Source: Gemmatimonadaceae bacterium (GTDB lineage Bacteria > Latescibacterota > UBA2968 > UBA8231). Taken from it: a stretch of 26,735 nt of DNA. The number at the start of each line of letters is the position of its first letter. The stretch's first letter is position 1. A model generated the notes under the pieces. It worked only from the letters and a program-made list of their open reading frames with translations. It was not told the DNA's origin and ran no database searches. Of the stretch, positions 8,561-16,345 are shown piece after piece. The position numbers and the translations under genes are program-made. Location: positions 1 through 26,735 of the forward strand of contig PBSR01000144.1 in the NCBI GenBank assembly GCA_002726335.1. The letters run 5' to 3'.

Positions 8561-9973
8561 GTGAGGATCTGTTACCCGGTCCTGGCCTCTGTTCTGATCA
8601 TGGGGTGCGGGGCGCTGTCGTCCGGCGAACATCTGCTCCCAGCCGACCACAGTGTGGCTGTACGGCGGGCCTTGCGCGGCCTGTCAGAGCCGGCCGACAG
8701 GCGGGGCCGGCAACGTGATGCGTGGTTGCGCAGCTTCTATCAGCGGCGCGACGGCCAGCCGGCCTGGACGGGCCTCCACGGCGTACACGCCCGGGCAGAC
8801 GAGCTGCTGGCAGAGCTTGCCGGCGCCCGCAACCATGGCCTCGATGCTGACATCTACGGCCATCCCGATCTTCGTTCCGCCGTCACCCGGCTGCGTGCAG
8901 ACCGGGACGCAAGTCCGGCACGGGCAGCGCGCCTCGACATCGGCCTCACCGCCGCATTTCTCGCCTATGCCGACGATCTGCGCCGCGGCGCCGTCGACCC
9001 GTCGACGATCAGCATCTCCTGGCAGGTGCGCCGGCCACCGGCGGATCTGTCCGGATTGCTGGCCACGGCGATCGGCCTCGATCAGGTGGGAGTGAATCTG
9101 CGCCGGCTGGCGCCGATGGGAGTAGAGTACCGCAGACTGCAGCAGGCGCTGGAGGGATTGGCCGTCGGCACGGATGGAGAAGACAGACTGCGGGCCAATC
9201 TCGAACGCTGGCGCTGGCTGCCGCGTGATCTGGGCAGTCGTTATCTGCTGGTGCGCATCGCCGACTTTGAACTCGACTACGTCGTCGACGGTCGTCGGCA
9301 GATGCACCGGGTCATCGTCGGCGAGCGGTACCGGCAGACGCCCCAGTTTGCCAGCGAGGTGACCCACGTCGTCGTACACCCATCGTGGCATGTACCGCCC
9401 CGGATATCTGATGAAGAGCTTGCCATCGGCCTCACAGACGGGGGCCGCGCACTGTCGTTGAGGCAGCGCGGGTTCGAAGCCTGGACGCATGCGGGAAAAA
9501 AAGCAAATCTGGACAGTCTCGTCTGGGATCGAGCCTCCGGGTTCTCATCAAAATACCGGTTCGTGCAGCGTCCCGGCGGCAGCAATCCGCTGGGGCGGGT
9601 GAAACTGGATCTGCTCAATCCCTTTGCCATTTACCTGCACGACACGCCAGGGACCGACCTGTTCAGCAGTCAGGCGCGAGATCTGAGTCACGGCTGCGTG
9701 CGTGTGGAAGGCATCGTCGAACTCGTCGAACAGTTGCTGGCCTCATCTCCCTCCGGTCGTCGGCGCTTCGACCGCCTGCTGGCAGCGGGTGAGACGGGCC
9801 GCATCGATCTGCCCGTACCGCTACCGACCTACATCCTCTACTGGACTGCAAGCGTTGCACCCGACGGGCAGATTCGTGCCACCGAGGATCTCTACGACGT
9901 CGATACCCGGCTGCTCCGGGCGCTGAATCAGGCCGAGGGTGCACGTCACTGGGTTGATGCCTCGCGGGATTGA
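8561..9973 (+). CDS. L,D-transpeptidase (YcbB/LdtD-like), predicted lipoprotein
   Basis: Cross-links peptidoglycan through 3-3 (meso-DAP to meso-DAP) bonds. GTG 8561, with a GAGGCGGGG-type ribosome site just before it, gives 470 residues. The N-terminus (M-R-I-C-Y-P-V-L-A-S-V-L-I-M-G-C) is a short hydrophobic signal ending in a lipobox-like I-M-G-C, so the mature protein should be lipid-anchored. A YcbB-type N-terminal domain follows (F-Y-Q-R-R-D-G-Q-P-A-W, then the H-G-L-D motif). The YkuD catalytic site is complete: His360 in Y-L-H-D-T-P and S-H-G-C-V-R with catalytic Cys379. The frame is open further upstream inside mgtE, but no start there is credible. It follows mgtE by 11 bases and is probably cotranscribed. 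Confidence 0.9.
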   Translation: MRICYPVLASVLIMGCGALSSGEHLLPADHSVAVRRALRGLSEPADRRGRQRDAWLRSFYQRRDGQPAWTGLHGVHARADELLAELAGARNHGLDADIYGHPDLRSAVTRLRADRDASPARAARLDIGLTAAFLAYADDLRRGAVDPSTISISWQVRRPPADLSGLLATAIGLDQVGVNLRRLAPMGVEYRRLQQALEGLAVGTDGEDRLRANLERWRWLPRDLGSRYLLVRIADFELDYVVDGRRQMHRVIVGERYRQTPQFASEVTHVVVHPSWHVPPRISDEELAIGLTDGGRALSLRQRGFEAWTHAGKKANLDSLVWDRASGFSSKYRFVQRPGGSNPLGRVKLDLLNPFAIYLHDTPGTDLFSSQARDLSHGCVRVEGIVELVEQLLASSPSGRRRFDRLLAAGETGRIDLPVPLPTYILYWTASVAPDGQIRATEDLYDVDTRLLRALNQAEGARHWVDASRD

Positions 9974-10031
9974 GGCGCACTCGGTTCGGTCCCGGCAACG
10001 CCGTAGAACAGGTCAGCAGCGTCCGGTGTGC

Positions 10032-12302
10032 TCAGGTCACGTCCTGCACCCTGGCCTCATGGAGAGACGCTGTTCGGGCCAGGGTCGCCTGCACTTCCTC
10101 GAGTTCACCGAAGGGCTTCTGCAAGCGGAAGTCGAAGCTGGCCAACCGCGGGTCGTCATCGGGCAGTGACCATCCCGTGATCAGCACCGTGGCGATCGTC
10201 GGGTCCACCTTCCGGAGCTGATCGGCGACCTGGTCGCCCGGCAAGCCTGGCAGCCCCAGGTCGATGAGAGCGATGTCGTATTTCCCCGGTGCCATCCGCT
10301 GTGTGGCCTCCTGACCGGTGTGGGAAAAGTCGACCCTGTTGACGAGTCCCAGCAGGCGATCGAGCACGCGGCAGACGACCTCGTCGTCTTCGACGACCAG
10401 GATCGTGCTCGGTGGCGCCTGAGCCCCTTCCTGTGCCGGTTCGGCGGAGTTCGGTGTCGAATGTGCCCACACCGGCAGCCGCAACGAGAAGGTCGTGCCC
10501 ACGCCCGGTGTAGAGACGACCGCCATTTCGCCGCCCCATTGCTTCACCGAGCCGTACGCGGTGGACAGCCCCAGGCCGCTGCCGACATCGGCCTTGGTCG
10601 TGAAGAAGGGCTCGAACACACGTTGCCGGGTCGCAGCATCCATCCCGACCCCGGTATCTTCGACCTCAAGAATCGTGCAGCCCGCGCCGCGCCGCGTGCG
10701 GAAGGTGATCTGTCCGCCCTGGGGCATGGCATCCACGGCGTTGAACAACAGATTGCTCAGCACTTCGTTCAGCTCCCCCGAACTGCCCTGAATGGGTGCG
10801 ATGTCGCCAAATTCTGTGAACACCCGGATCTGGCAGCCGCGGGCCTCCGCCTCGTCCTTCCAGCGCGGCCGGGTCATTTCGATCGCCTCGACGATGCATT
10901 CGTTGAGCTGGATCCCCACCAGTTTTTTCTCCGGCCCCTGCCGGACCGCGCGGTTGAGGCGCTGGACGATCTCGGTGGCCCTCTTGCCGGATGTTTCAAT
11001 CTCGGCTGCAAGCTCAAGGATCTCCGCATCGTCGGTGATCATCTGCAGGAACTGCACAGGCGCCAGGACACCGGTGAGGATGTTGTTGAGGTTGTGGCTG
11101 ACGCCGGCTGACAGCTCACCCATGGCGCGCAGCCGGTGGCTGGCGACGAGCTCCTGCTCCATGCGCTTGCGATCGGTGATATCGGTGAAGACCACGGCGA
11201 ACTGCCCGTCCGCCGGCCGGTATGCGATGACGGAGAACCACTTGCCCAGCACGTCCGAGTAGTTCTCGAAAGCGGTACTCTTTCCCGTCCGCACCACGGC
11301 GCCGTAGGTGCCGATCCAGTCGGCGGGGTCCCTTTCGATGCCGGGAAGGGCTGCCGTCGCCCGCCGGCCGATCAGGTCCTGGCGTCTGAGTGTGGTGTGT
11401 CTCTCAAAGGCGTCGTTGACCTCCAGGAAGACGTAGTCGACGGGCTCACCGGCATCATCCAACACCATCTCGTGCAGAGCGCAGCCGTTCTCCATGCTGT
11501 CGAAGAGCGACCGGTAGCGGGATTCGCTCACCACCAGGGCTTCTTCAGTCTGCCGGCGTGCCTGGACCTCCTCCTCCAGGGCGCGGTTCCGCTGCTGCAG
11601 GGCCTGCAGGTCACCCATGCGGGTGACCCCCTCGGACAGTACCTGAGTCATCGCTTCGATGATTTCCAGGTCTTCGGCGTCAAAGGCATCCGGCAGTGTG
11701 CTGTTCACCGCGAGGGTGCCGTGGGGAAAGGGGACATCGACGACGGAGCGGACGGCATGCCCGAGGCTGTGCTCGATCTGCCCTGCCTCGCCGTAGAGAT
11801 CCTCCCGCTGCAGGTCACGGCGATAGGCAACCGTCCCCGAGGACCAGATCTGCCGCACGACATCGGCGCCGTGCTCCGAGCCGCCGGCGATCCAGGCCTC
11901 TTGCTCGGCAGCGTAGAACCGTACCATCGGGAGGCCCTCGAAGGGCGTCACGAGATTGAGGCCGCAGTCGGTGAACTGCAGGCCGGCGGCTCGAAGCCCC
12001 TCACCAAGACTCTTCATGACCTTCACCAGGTCTCTCTCGACCTCCATCCCCCACACCTGCTCACGAACGCCGGCGACGGCGTCGCGCAGTCGGGCTTGAC
12101 GCTGGCTCCGGGCGATCTCCTCGAGGCGCTGGTGGCCCTCGGACATGACCTGGGCGAACTGCGACAGGATGTGGATGTCCTGCTCGTCGAAGGCGTCCTC
12201 CCCGATGGCACTGACGGTGAGGGTGCCGCCCCGGAAGGGCACTGACGGTGAGGGAATGGGCCTGAGGGTTGATATCCTCTCCGAGAGCGTCCATCTCGGC
12301 AC
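10032..12302 (-). CDS. C-terminal part of a frameshifted GAF/PAS hybrid histidine kinase
   Basis: This frame carries the output half of a large sensor. It has the end of one GAF-like unit (residues about 21-60), a complete GAF-like unit (about 75-230), a PAS domain (about 258-378), a HisKA helix pair with phospho-accepting His403 in S-H-N-L-N-N, and an ATPase domain (N-A-V-D-A-M, D-T-G-V-G-M, F-E-P-F-F-T-T-K, G-S-G-L-G-L-S; about 505-610). A C-terminal receiver follows, with Asp681 in L-I-D-L-G-L-P-G and Lys729. A receiver fused to its kinase suggests a phosphorelay. The frame does not begin at a convincing start: the first 20 residues are out-of-frame translation, and sense continues from the upstream fragment through a one-base shift near 12235-12250. 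No membrane segment is seen, so sensing is probably cytosolic. It converges with the transpeptidase gene. Confidence 0.85.
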   Translation of the reverse strand: MPRWTLSERISTLRPIPSPSVPFRGGTLTVSAIGEDAFDEQDIHILSQFAQVMSEGHQRLEEIARSQRQARLRDAVAGVREQVWGMEVERDLVKVMKSLGEGLRAAGLQFTDCGLNLVTPFEGLPMVRFYAAEQEAWIAGGSEHGADVVRQIWSSGTVAYRRDLQREDLYGEAGQIEHSLGHAVRSVVDVPFPHGTLAVNSTLPDAFDAEDLEIIEAMTQVLSEGVTRMGDLQALQQRNRALEEEVQARRQTEEALVVSESRYRSLFDSMENGCALHEMVLDDAGEPVDYVFLEVNDAFERHTTLRRQDLIGRRATAALPGIERDPADWIGTYGAVVRTGKSTAFENYSDVLGKWFSVIAYRPADGQFAVVFTDITDRKRMEQELVASHRLRAMGELSAGVSHNLNNILTGVLAPVQFLQMITDDAEILELAAEIETSGKRATEIVQRLNRAVRQGPEKKLVGIQLNECIVEAIEMTRPRWKDEAEARGCQIRVFTEFGDIAPIQGSSGELNEVLSNLLFNAVDAMPQGGQITFRTRRGAGCTILEVEDTGVGMDAATRQRVFEPFFTTKADVGSGLGLSTAYGSVKQWGGEMAVVSTPGVGTTFSLRLPVWAHSTPNSAEPAQEGAQAPPSTILVVEDDEVVCRVLDRLLGLVNRVDFSHTGQEATQRMAPGKYDIALIDLGLPGLPGDQVADQLRKVDPTIATVLITGWSLPDDDPRLASFDFRLQKPFGELEEVQATLARTASLHEARVQDVT

Positions 12303-13791
12303 GGTTGTGCCGGTACACCGGCACCTGCAGGTCCAGCGCCTGCTTCAGCGACGCCGGCAGCGAGTCGTGGTCCACCAGCTTCACCGATCCATCCGGGAGG
12401 ATGTTGCACGACTGGTACGTTTCTGCCTCGCGGTCGATCAGGGTCAGGCCGCCGCCCAGGTAGTCCATCAGGCCGTCCAGCTCGCCGCGCAGAGCGGTCA
12501 GCACGTTGCCCCAGTCCTGCTCGAATTCCATCTGTAGGATCTGGTTGCGCACACGCTGCACACACAGGGAGATCGTCTGCTCGCGCTCCGCCCGGGTGCG
12601 CCGTTCGATCTCGTGACGGGCGGTCTGATACAGCTGGGCGTGCTGCAGGGCGGCTGCCACCTGGTCGAAGAGGGGCCGCATGGCCTCGATCCGACGCAAC
12701 ATCTCCTGTCTGGCATCAGCGCCGCTGCCGGTGGTCAGCACGGCCTGGGCCTGGCCGCCATGCAGGATGGGGATGAAGAACGAGAGGTCCGAGTCATCGT
12801 CTTCTGCCTCGACGACGGCAACCTCGCCGCTGTGTGCCACCTGGGCGGTCATGCTGGCGTCGTCGACGGCGTAGGTGGGACCGACGGTGCCGGTGCCACG
12901 CAGTTGTGCCCTGGAGACGACGGTGATGTTCCTGGCACCAGTGAGGGGATCGACGATCCGACCGTCCTCCGGTGGCCCCTCGACGGCCAGGACATCCCGG
13001 ACCACCTGCACCGTACCGGCATCGCGATCGACGATGGCCACCATGAGGCTGCGGAAGAGACCAGCGGTGAGAATCTCCTCCGAGACCCGGTCGAGGATTT
13101 CTTCCAGGTCGAGGGAGTGCAGGACCTTGCCGATGATGCCGTGGATCCCCGACAGGAGGCGGCCAGTCTCGGCCAGCTCCCGGTTCTGCTGCTCCAGTTG
13201 GCGCAGGTCCTGCCAGCGTCCGAAGGCCTCCGTCAGGACATCGGCAACCGCCTGCAGGTGGCTGATGTCCCGAGGTGAGAAGGCGTCTGGCCTGGCGCTG
13301 TTGACGGCCAGGGTGCCGAAGCCGAAGGGCACGTCCAGCACGGAGCGGGCCGGCGAGGTGACCTGCCGTATGGTGGCCTGCTCGTGGTCGGGATCTTCGC
13401 GATCGAGATCACGCCGGTAGGTGGGCTCGCCGCGCCGCCACATGCGCAGGATGATGCCGTCGTTGCCGATGGTCCCCACCGTGACCTCGTCGCCGTCCGC
13501 CAGCATTTCGTAGTAGCTGACTCTGGGGGGATCCTCCGATACCACGACATTGATGGCGCAGACATCATAGTCGATACGTAGTTCGCGCAGACCATCCTGC
13601 AGACTCTCGACGACGTGGACGACATCGTCAGAGTTCTCCATCCGCCACACCGCGTTCCTGATCTGCAGCTGCACGCGGTTTTGGGTCTCTGCCCGTCCGG
13701 ATTCGTCCTCGTGTCCCGTCACCTTCGCTGCCGGACACGCTGTCGGTCCGTGGGAAGAGCTGTTCTGTTCCTCTCTGATGCCGTCGCGCAT
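12061..13791 (-). CDS. N-terminal part of the same frameshifted sensor kinase (GAF repeats)
   Basis: ATG 13791, with GAGGTGA four bases before it, is preferred over two in-frame starts further upstream (13830 and a TTG at 13851). About 515 residues are meaningful. A GAF-like unit lies at about 42-200, a more canonical GAF domain at about 215-385, then a coiled-coil linker and a third unit from about 410. Units 1, 3 and the one in the C-terminal fragment are repeats of each other. Each opens with an R-N/E-x-V/I-x-x-M-E helix and, where intact, ends with V-P-F-x-x-G-T-L-x-V-N/S. Translation goes out of frame after A-H-S-L-T-V at about residue 516, and the remaining 60 residues are Arg/Pro-rich nonsense. 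With the shift repaired, the protein would be about 1,250 residues. A weak CTGACA-17-TAGGCA promoter lies upstream. Confidence 0.8.
   Translation of the reverse strand: MRDGIREEQNSSSHGPTACPAAKVTGHEDESGRAETQNRVQLQIRNAVWRMENSDDVVHVVESLQDGLRELRIDYDVCAINVVVSEDPPRVSYYEMLADGDEVTVGTIGNDGIILRMWRRGEPTYRRDLDREDPDHEQATIRQVTSPARSVLDVPFGFGTLAVNSARPDAFSPRDISHLQAVADVLTEAFGRWQDLRQLEQQNRELAETGRLLSGIHGIIGKVLHSLDLEEILDRVSEEILTAGLFRSLMVAIVDRDAGTVQVVRDVLAVEGPPEDGRIVDPLTGARNITVVSRAQLRGTGTVGPTYAVDDASMTAQVAHSGEVAVVEAEDDDSDLSFFIPILHGGQAQAVLTTGSGADARQEMLRRIEAMRPLFDQVAAALQHAQLYQTARHEIERRTRAEREQTISLCVQRVRNQILQMEFEQDWGNVLTALRGELDGLMDYLGGGLTLIDREAETYQSCNILPDGSVKLVDHDSLPASLKQALDLQVPVYRHNRAEMDALGEDINPQAHSLTVSALPGRHPHRQCHRGGRLRRAGHPHPVAVRPGHVRGPPAPRGDRPEPASSPTARRRRRRS
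12207..12254. repeat. 17-base direct repeat at the kinase frameshift
   Basis: GGCACTGACGGTGAGGG occurs at 12207-12223 and again at 12238-12254, a period of 31 bases. The reading frame of the kinase is lost inside the second copy. Flanking bases differ on both sides, so the match is exactly 17 bases. Confidence 0.9.
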
Positions 13792-13940
13792 CCTGTCACC
13801 TCGCAGGTTGGCGAGCACGCTGTCCTCCATCCGGCTTCTGCCTAGAAACAAGGAACCCGTCTGTCAGGCGGCAAACAGGTGCTGGGCTTGCGCCCCGGGC
13901 GGGGTCACGTCGATCTTTCCTGATATGGATGGAATCGACC

Positions 13941-15206
13941 ATGCGTAACGTCATCGGCGTAATCCTCGGGGGAGGGCAGGGGGCCCGCCTGTTCCCCCTC
14001 ACTCAAGTCCGGTCCAAGCCGGCGGTGCCTATCGGCGGCAAGTACCGGCTGATCGACATTCCCATCAGCAACTGCATTCACTCGGGTGTGGACAAGATGT
14101 TCGTCCTCACCCAGTTCAACTCGGCCTCCCTCAACCGTCACGTGTCCGCCACGTACCGCTTCGACAGCTTCTCCGGCGGCTTCGTCGAGATCCTCGCGGC
14201 GGAGCAGACGATGGACTCACCCGACTGGTACCAGGGTACCGCAGACGCGGTGCGCAAGCAGCTGCGCCGCATCCACTCGCGCCGTGGTCACGAGGTGCTC
14301 ATCCTCTCCGGTGATCACCTCTATCGCATGGACTACCGCGGCTTCGTTGGTGAACACCGGCAACGTCAGGCAGACGTGTCGATTGCGGTCAAGCCGGTGC
14401 GACGTGAGGAGGCGTCTGGCCTCGGAATCCTCAAGGTCGACGCTGAGGGACGGATCGTCACCTTCTGTGAGAAGCCGACGACGGACGCCGAGCTGGACGA
14501 CCTCGAGTTGCCCGAAGCTCCGGGAGAAGATCCGGAGGCGAGATACCTGGCTTCCATGGGGATCTACGTCTTCGAGCCCCAGGTTCTGACCAGCCTGCTG
14601 ATGGGAGATCAGCAGGACGACTTCGGCAAGCACATTATCCCGGCAGCCATCGAGAAGCTCAACGTCTTCGCTCATACCTTCGACGGCTACTGGGCCGACA
14701 TCGGCACCATCAGTGCCTTCTATCGCGCCAACCTGGAACTCACCGATGCCGAGCCCAGGTTCTCGTTCTATCAGCCCGATACGCCCATCTTCACCCACCA
14801 GCGCTTCCTGGCCGGTACACGTATGCACGGCTGTCGCGTCGACCACGGCATCGTATCCGAGGGGTGCACGATGGTGGATGCGGAAGTCGAGCAGTCCGTC
14901 GTCGGTGTACGGACCGTGCTGCGAGCCGGCGTGCGCCTCTATCAGTCCGTCGTGATGGGCGCCGATGTGTACGAATCGGATGCCGACAGAGAGCGTAATG
15001 CCGAGCGCGGCGTGCCGGACATCGGTATCGGCTCCGGCAGCGTGATCCATCGGGCCATCATCGACAAGAACGCCCGCATCGGCGAAGGGGTCATCATCAG
15101 CAACGATGGACGCGTAGCCGAAGCCGACGGCGACGGCTATCACATTCGCGAGGGTATCGTCGTCATACCGAAGGACGCCGTCATTCCTGCCGGCACCCGG
15201 ATCTGA
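13941..15206 (+). CDS. glgC: Glucose-1-phosphate adenylyltransferase (ADP-glucose pyrophosphorylase)
   Basis: Makes ADP-glucose, the glucosyl donor for glycogen synthesis. The N-terminal catalytic domain has G-G-G-Q-G-A-R-L-F-P-L-T, S-K-P-A-V-P-I-G-G-K-Y-R-L-I-D, W-Y-Q-G-T-A-D-A-V and S-G-D-H-L-Y-R-M-D. The C-terminal left-handed helix ends I-I-D-K-N-A-R-I-G, with M-G-A-D-V-Y-E-S-D-A-D before it. These C-terminal motifs are of the cyanobacterial/plant class rather than the enterobacterial one. ATG 13941 gives M-R-N-V-I-G-V-I-L-G-G-G, the usual N-terminus of the family. ATG 13929, four codons earlier, is possible; neither has a strong ribosome site. It is divergent from the sensor kinase and no other glycogen gene is present. 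In the family the enzyme is allosterically controlled by glycolytic intermediates. Confidence 0.94.
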   Translation: MRNVIGVILGGGQGARLFPLTQVRSKPAVPIGGKYRLIDIPISNCIHSGVDKMFVLTQFNSASLNRHVSATYRFDSFSGGFVEILAAEQTMDSPDWYQGTADAVRKQLRRIHSRRGHEVLILSGDHLYRMDYRGFVGEHRQRQADVSIAVKPVRREEASGLGILKVDAEGRIVTFCEKPTTDAELDDLELPEAPGEDPEARYLASMGIYVFEPQVLTSLLMGDQQDDFGKHIIPAAIEKLNVFAHTFDGYWADIGTISAFYRANLELTDAEPRFSFYQPDTPIFTHQRFLAGTRMHGCRVDHGIVSEGCTMVDAEVEQSVVGVRTVLRAGVRLYQSVVMGADVYESDADRERNAERGVPDIGIGSGSVIHRAIIDKNARIGEGVIISNDGRVAEADGDGYHIREGIVVIPKDAVIPAGTRI

Positions 15207-15247
15207 ATCACTCTCCAGTTCATGACGTTTCCCGCGCCCATGCAAGC

Positions 15248-16345
15248 GTGAGGGCAATTGCGGTAGTGTTGCTGTCGGCACTTCTGGCATGCCCCCTGCT
15301 GGCCCACCAGGTCAACACCAGCTACTCGACCCTGATCGTCGGGGAGGGCGCAGCCAACCTCATGCTTGCCTTCGACGAGGGGGACCTGCTGCTGTTGTTC
15401 GGTGCGGATCTGGACACCAACGGCGATGGCGCCCTGTGGGCCGACGAGGTGCTGACCGCCGCCGTTGAGACTCAGTCGTGGCTGGGGGACCGTATCGTGA
15501 TCCGTGCCGACGGAGAACCGCTGCCGCTGCGCCCCGACCGTCCCCGCGTCGAGAGTGACGCCGACGGCAACCTGTTCCTGAAGGTGTCCTACGCCCTGGA
15601 CCTGCCCGCCGACCCGGTGCGTGTGCAGGTCGATTTTTCTCAGCTGCTGCAGCCGCCCCTGCTGGCGGTCCACAGGAATCTGCTGAAGCTGTCGGTTTCG
15701 GGGCGCACCGAGGGGCTCGCCGTTCTGTCCGCCGAGGATCCGGTCCACGAAGTCGGACTCCGGGAGGCGCCGGTCAGCCTCTGGACGCAGGCTGGGCGTT
15801 TTGTCTGGCTGGGCGTGGAGCACATCTGGATCGGCTACGATCACATCATGTTCCTGCTGGCCCTGATCATCATCGGCTCACGCCTGGGTCCGCTGGTCAA
15901 GATCGTCTCCGCATTCACCGTGGCCCACAGTATCACCCTCATACTGGCAACCCTCGAGTGGGTCGTGCTGCCCCAACGCCTCGTGGAATCCGGCATCGCC
16001 CTGAGCATCGCCTATGTTGCGGCGGAGAACCTCTGGCTGCGGGACACCCGCCACCGCTGGATCCTGACCTTTGGCTTCGGCCTCGTCCACGGTTTCGGCT
16101 TCGCCAACGTGTTGCGGGATCTGGGGCTGCCGTCCGAGGGGTTGATCGTGTCGCTGTTGGCCTTCAACGTCGGTGTCGAGATCGGCCAGGTGACCATCGT
16201 CGTGCTTCTGCTGCCGCTGATTCTGTGGTTGTCCGTGCAGAGCTTCCATGAGCGGGTGGTGCAGCTGGCCTCCGCCCTCATCCTGCTGTTCGGGCTCGGG
16301 TGGCTGGTGGAACGGGTCTTCGACCTGTCCTACATGCCGCTGTAG
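15248..16345 (+). CDS. HupE/UreJ-like membrane protein with a periplasmic EF-hand
   Basis: A 365-residue protein with an N-terminal signal peptide (hydrophobic residues 3-17, likely cut near L-L-A|H-Q) and an extracytoplasmic beta-rich region to about residue 180. The C-terminal half has about six transmembrane helices and the HupE/UreJ pattern H-I-W-I-G-Y-D-H-I-M-F-L-L and V-A-H-S-I-T-L, followed by F-G-F-G-L-V-H-G-F-G-F-A. The conserved His and Asp residues in the helices suggest metal binding. Residues 56-67 (D-T-N-G-D-G-A-L-W-A-D-E) match the 12-residue EF-hand loop at positions 1, 3, 5, 6, 8 and 12. HupE/UreJ proteins are linked to nickel or cobalt uptake, but this longer type is mostly uncharacterised. 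GTG 15248 is the start that gives the signal peptide. The 3' end overlaps the PilZ gene by 16 bases. Confidence 0.8.
   Translation: MRAIAVVLLSALLACPLLAHQVNTSYSTLIVGEGAANLMLAFDEGDLLLLFGADLDTNGDGALWADEVLTAAVETQSWLGDRIVIRADGEPLPLRPDRPRVESDADGNLFLKVSYALDLPADPVRVQVDFSQLLQPPLLAVHRNLLKLSVSGRTEGLAVLSAEDPVHEVGLREAPVSLWTQAGRFVWLGVEHIWIGYDHIMFLLALIIIGSRLGPLVKIVSAFTVAHSITLILATLEWVVLPQRLVESGIALSIAYVAAENLWLRDTRHRWILTFGFGLVHGFGFANVLRDLGLPSEGLIVSLLAFNVGVEIGQVTIVVLLLPLILWLSVQSFHERVVQLASALILLFGLGWLVERVFDLSYMPL

Noticed and set aside
11136..12245. A 369-codon plus-strand frame opposite the sensor kinase
   Set aside because: No motif; the minus strand has the kinase domains.
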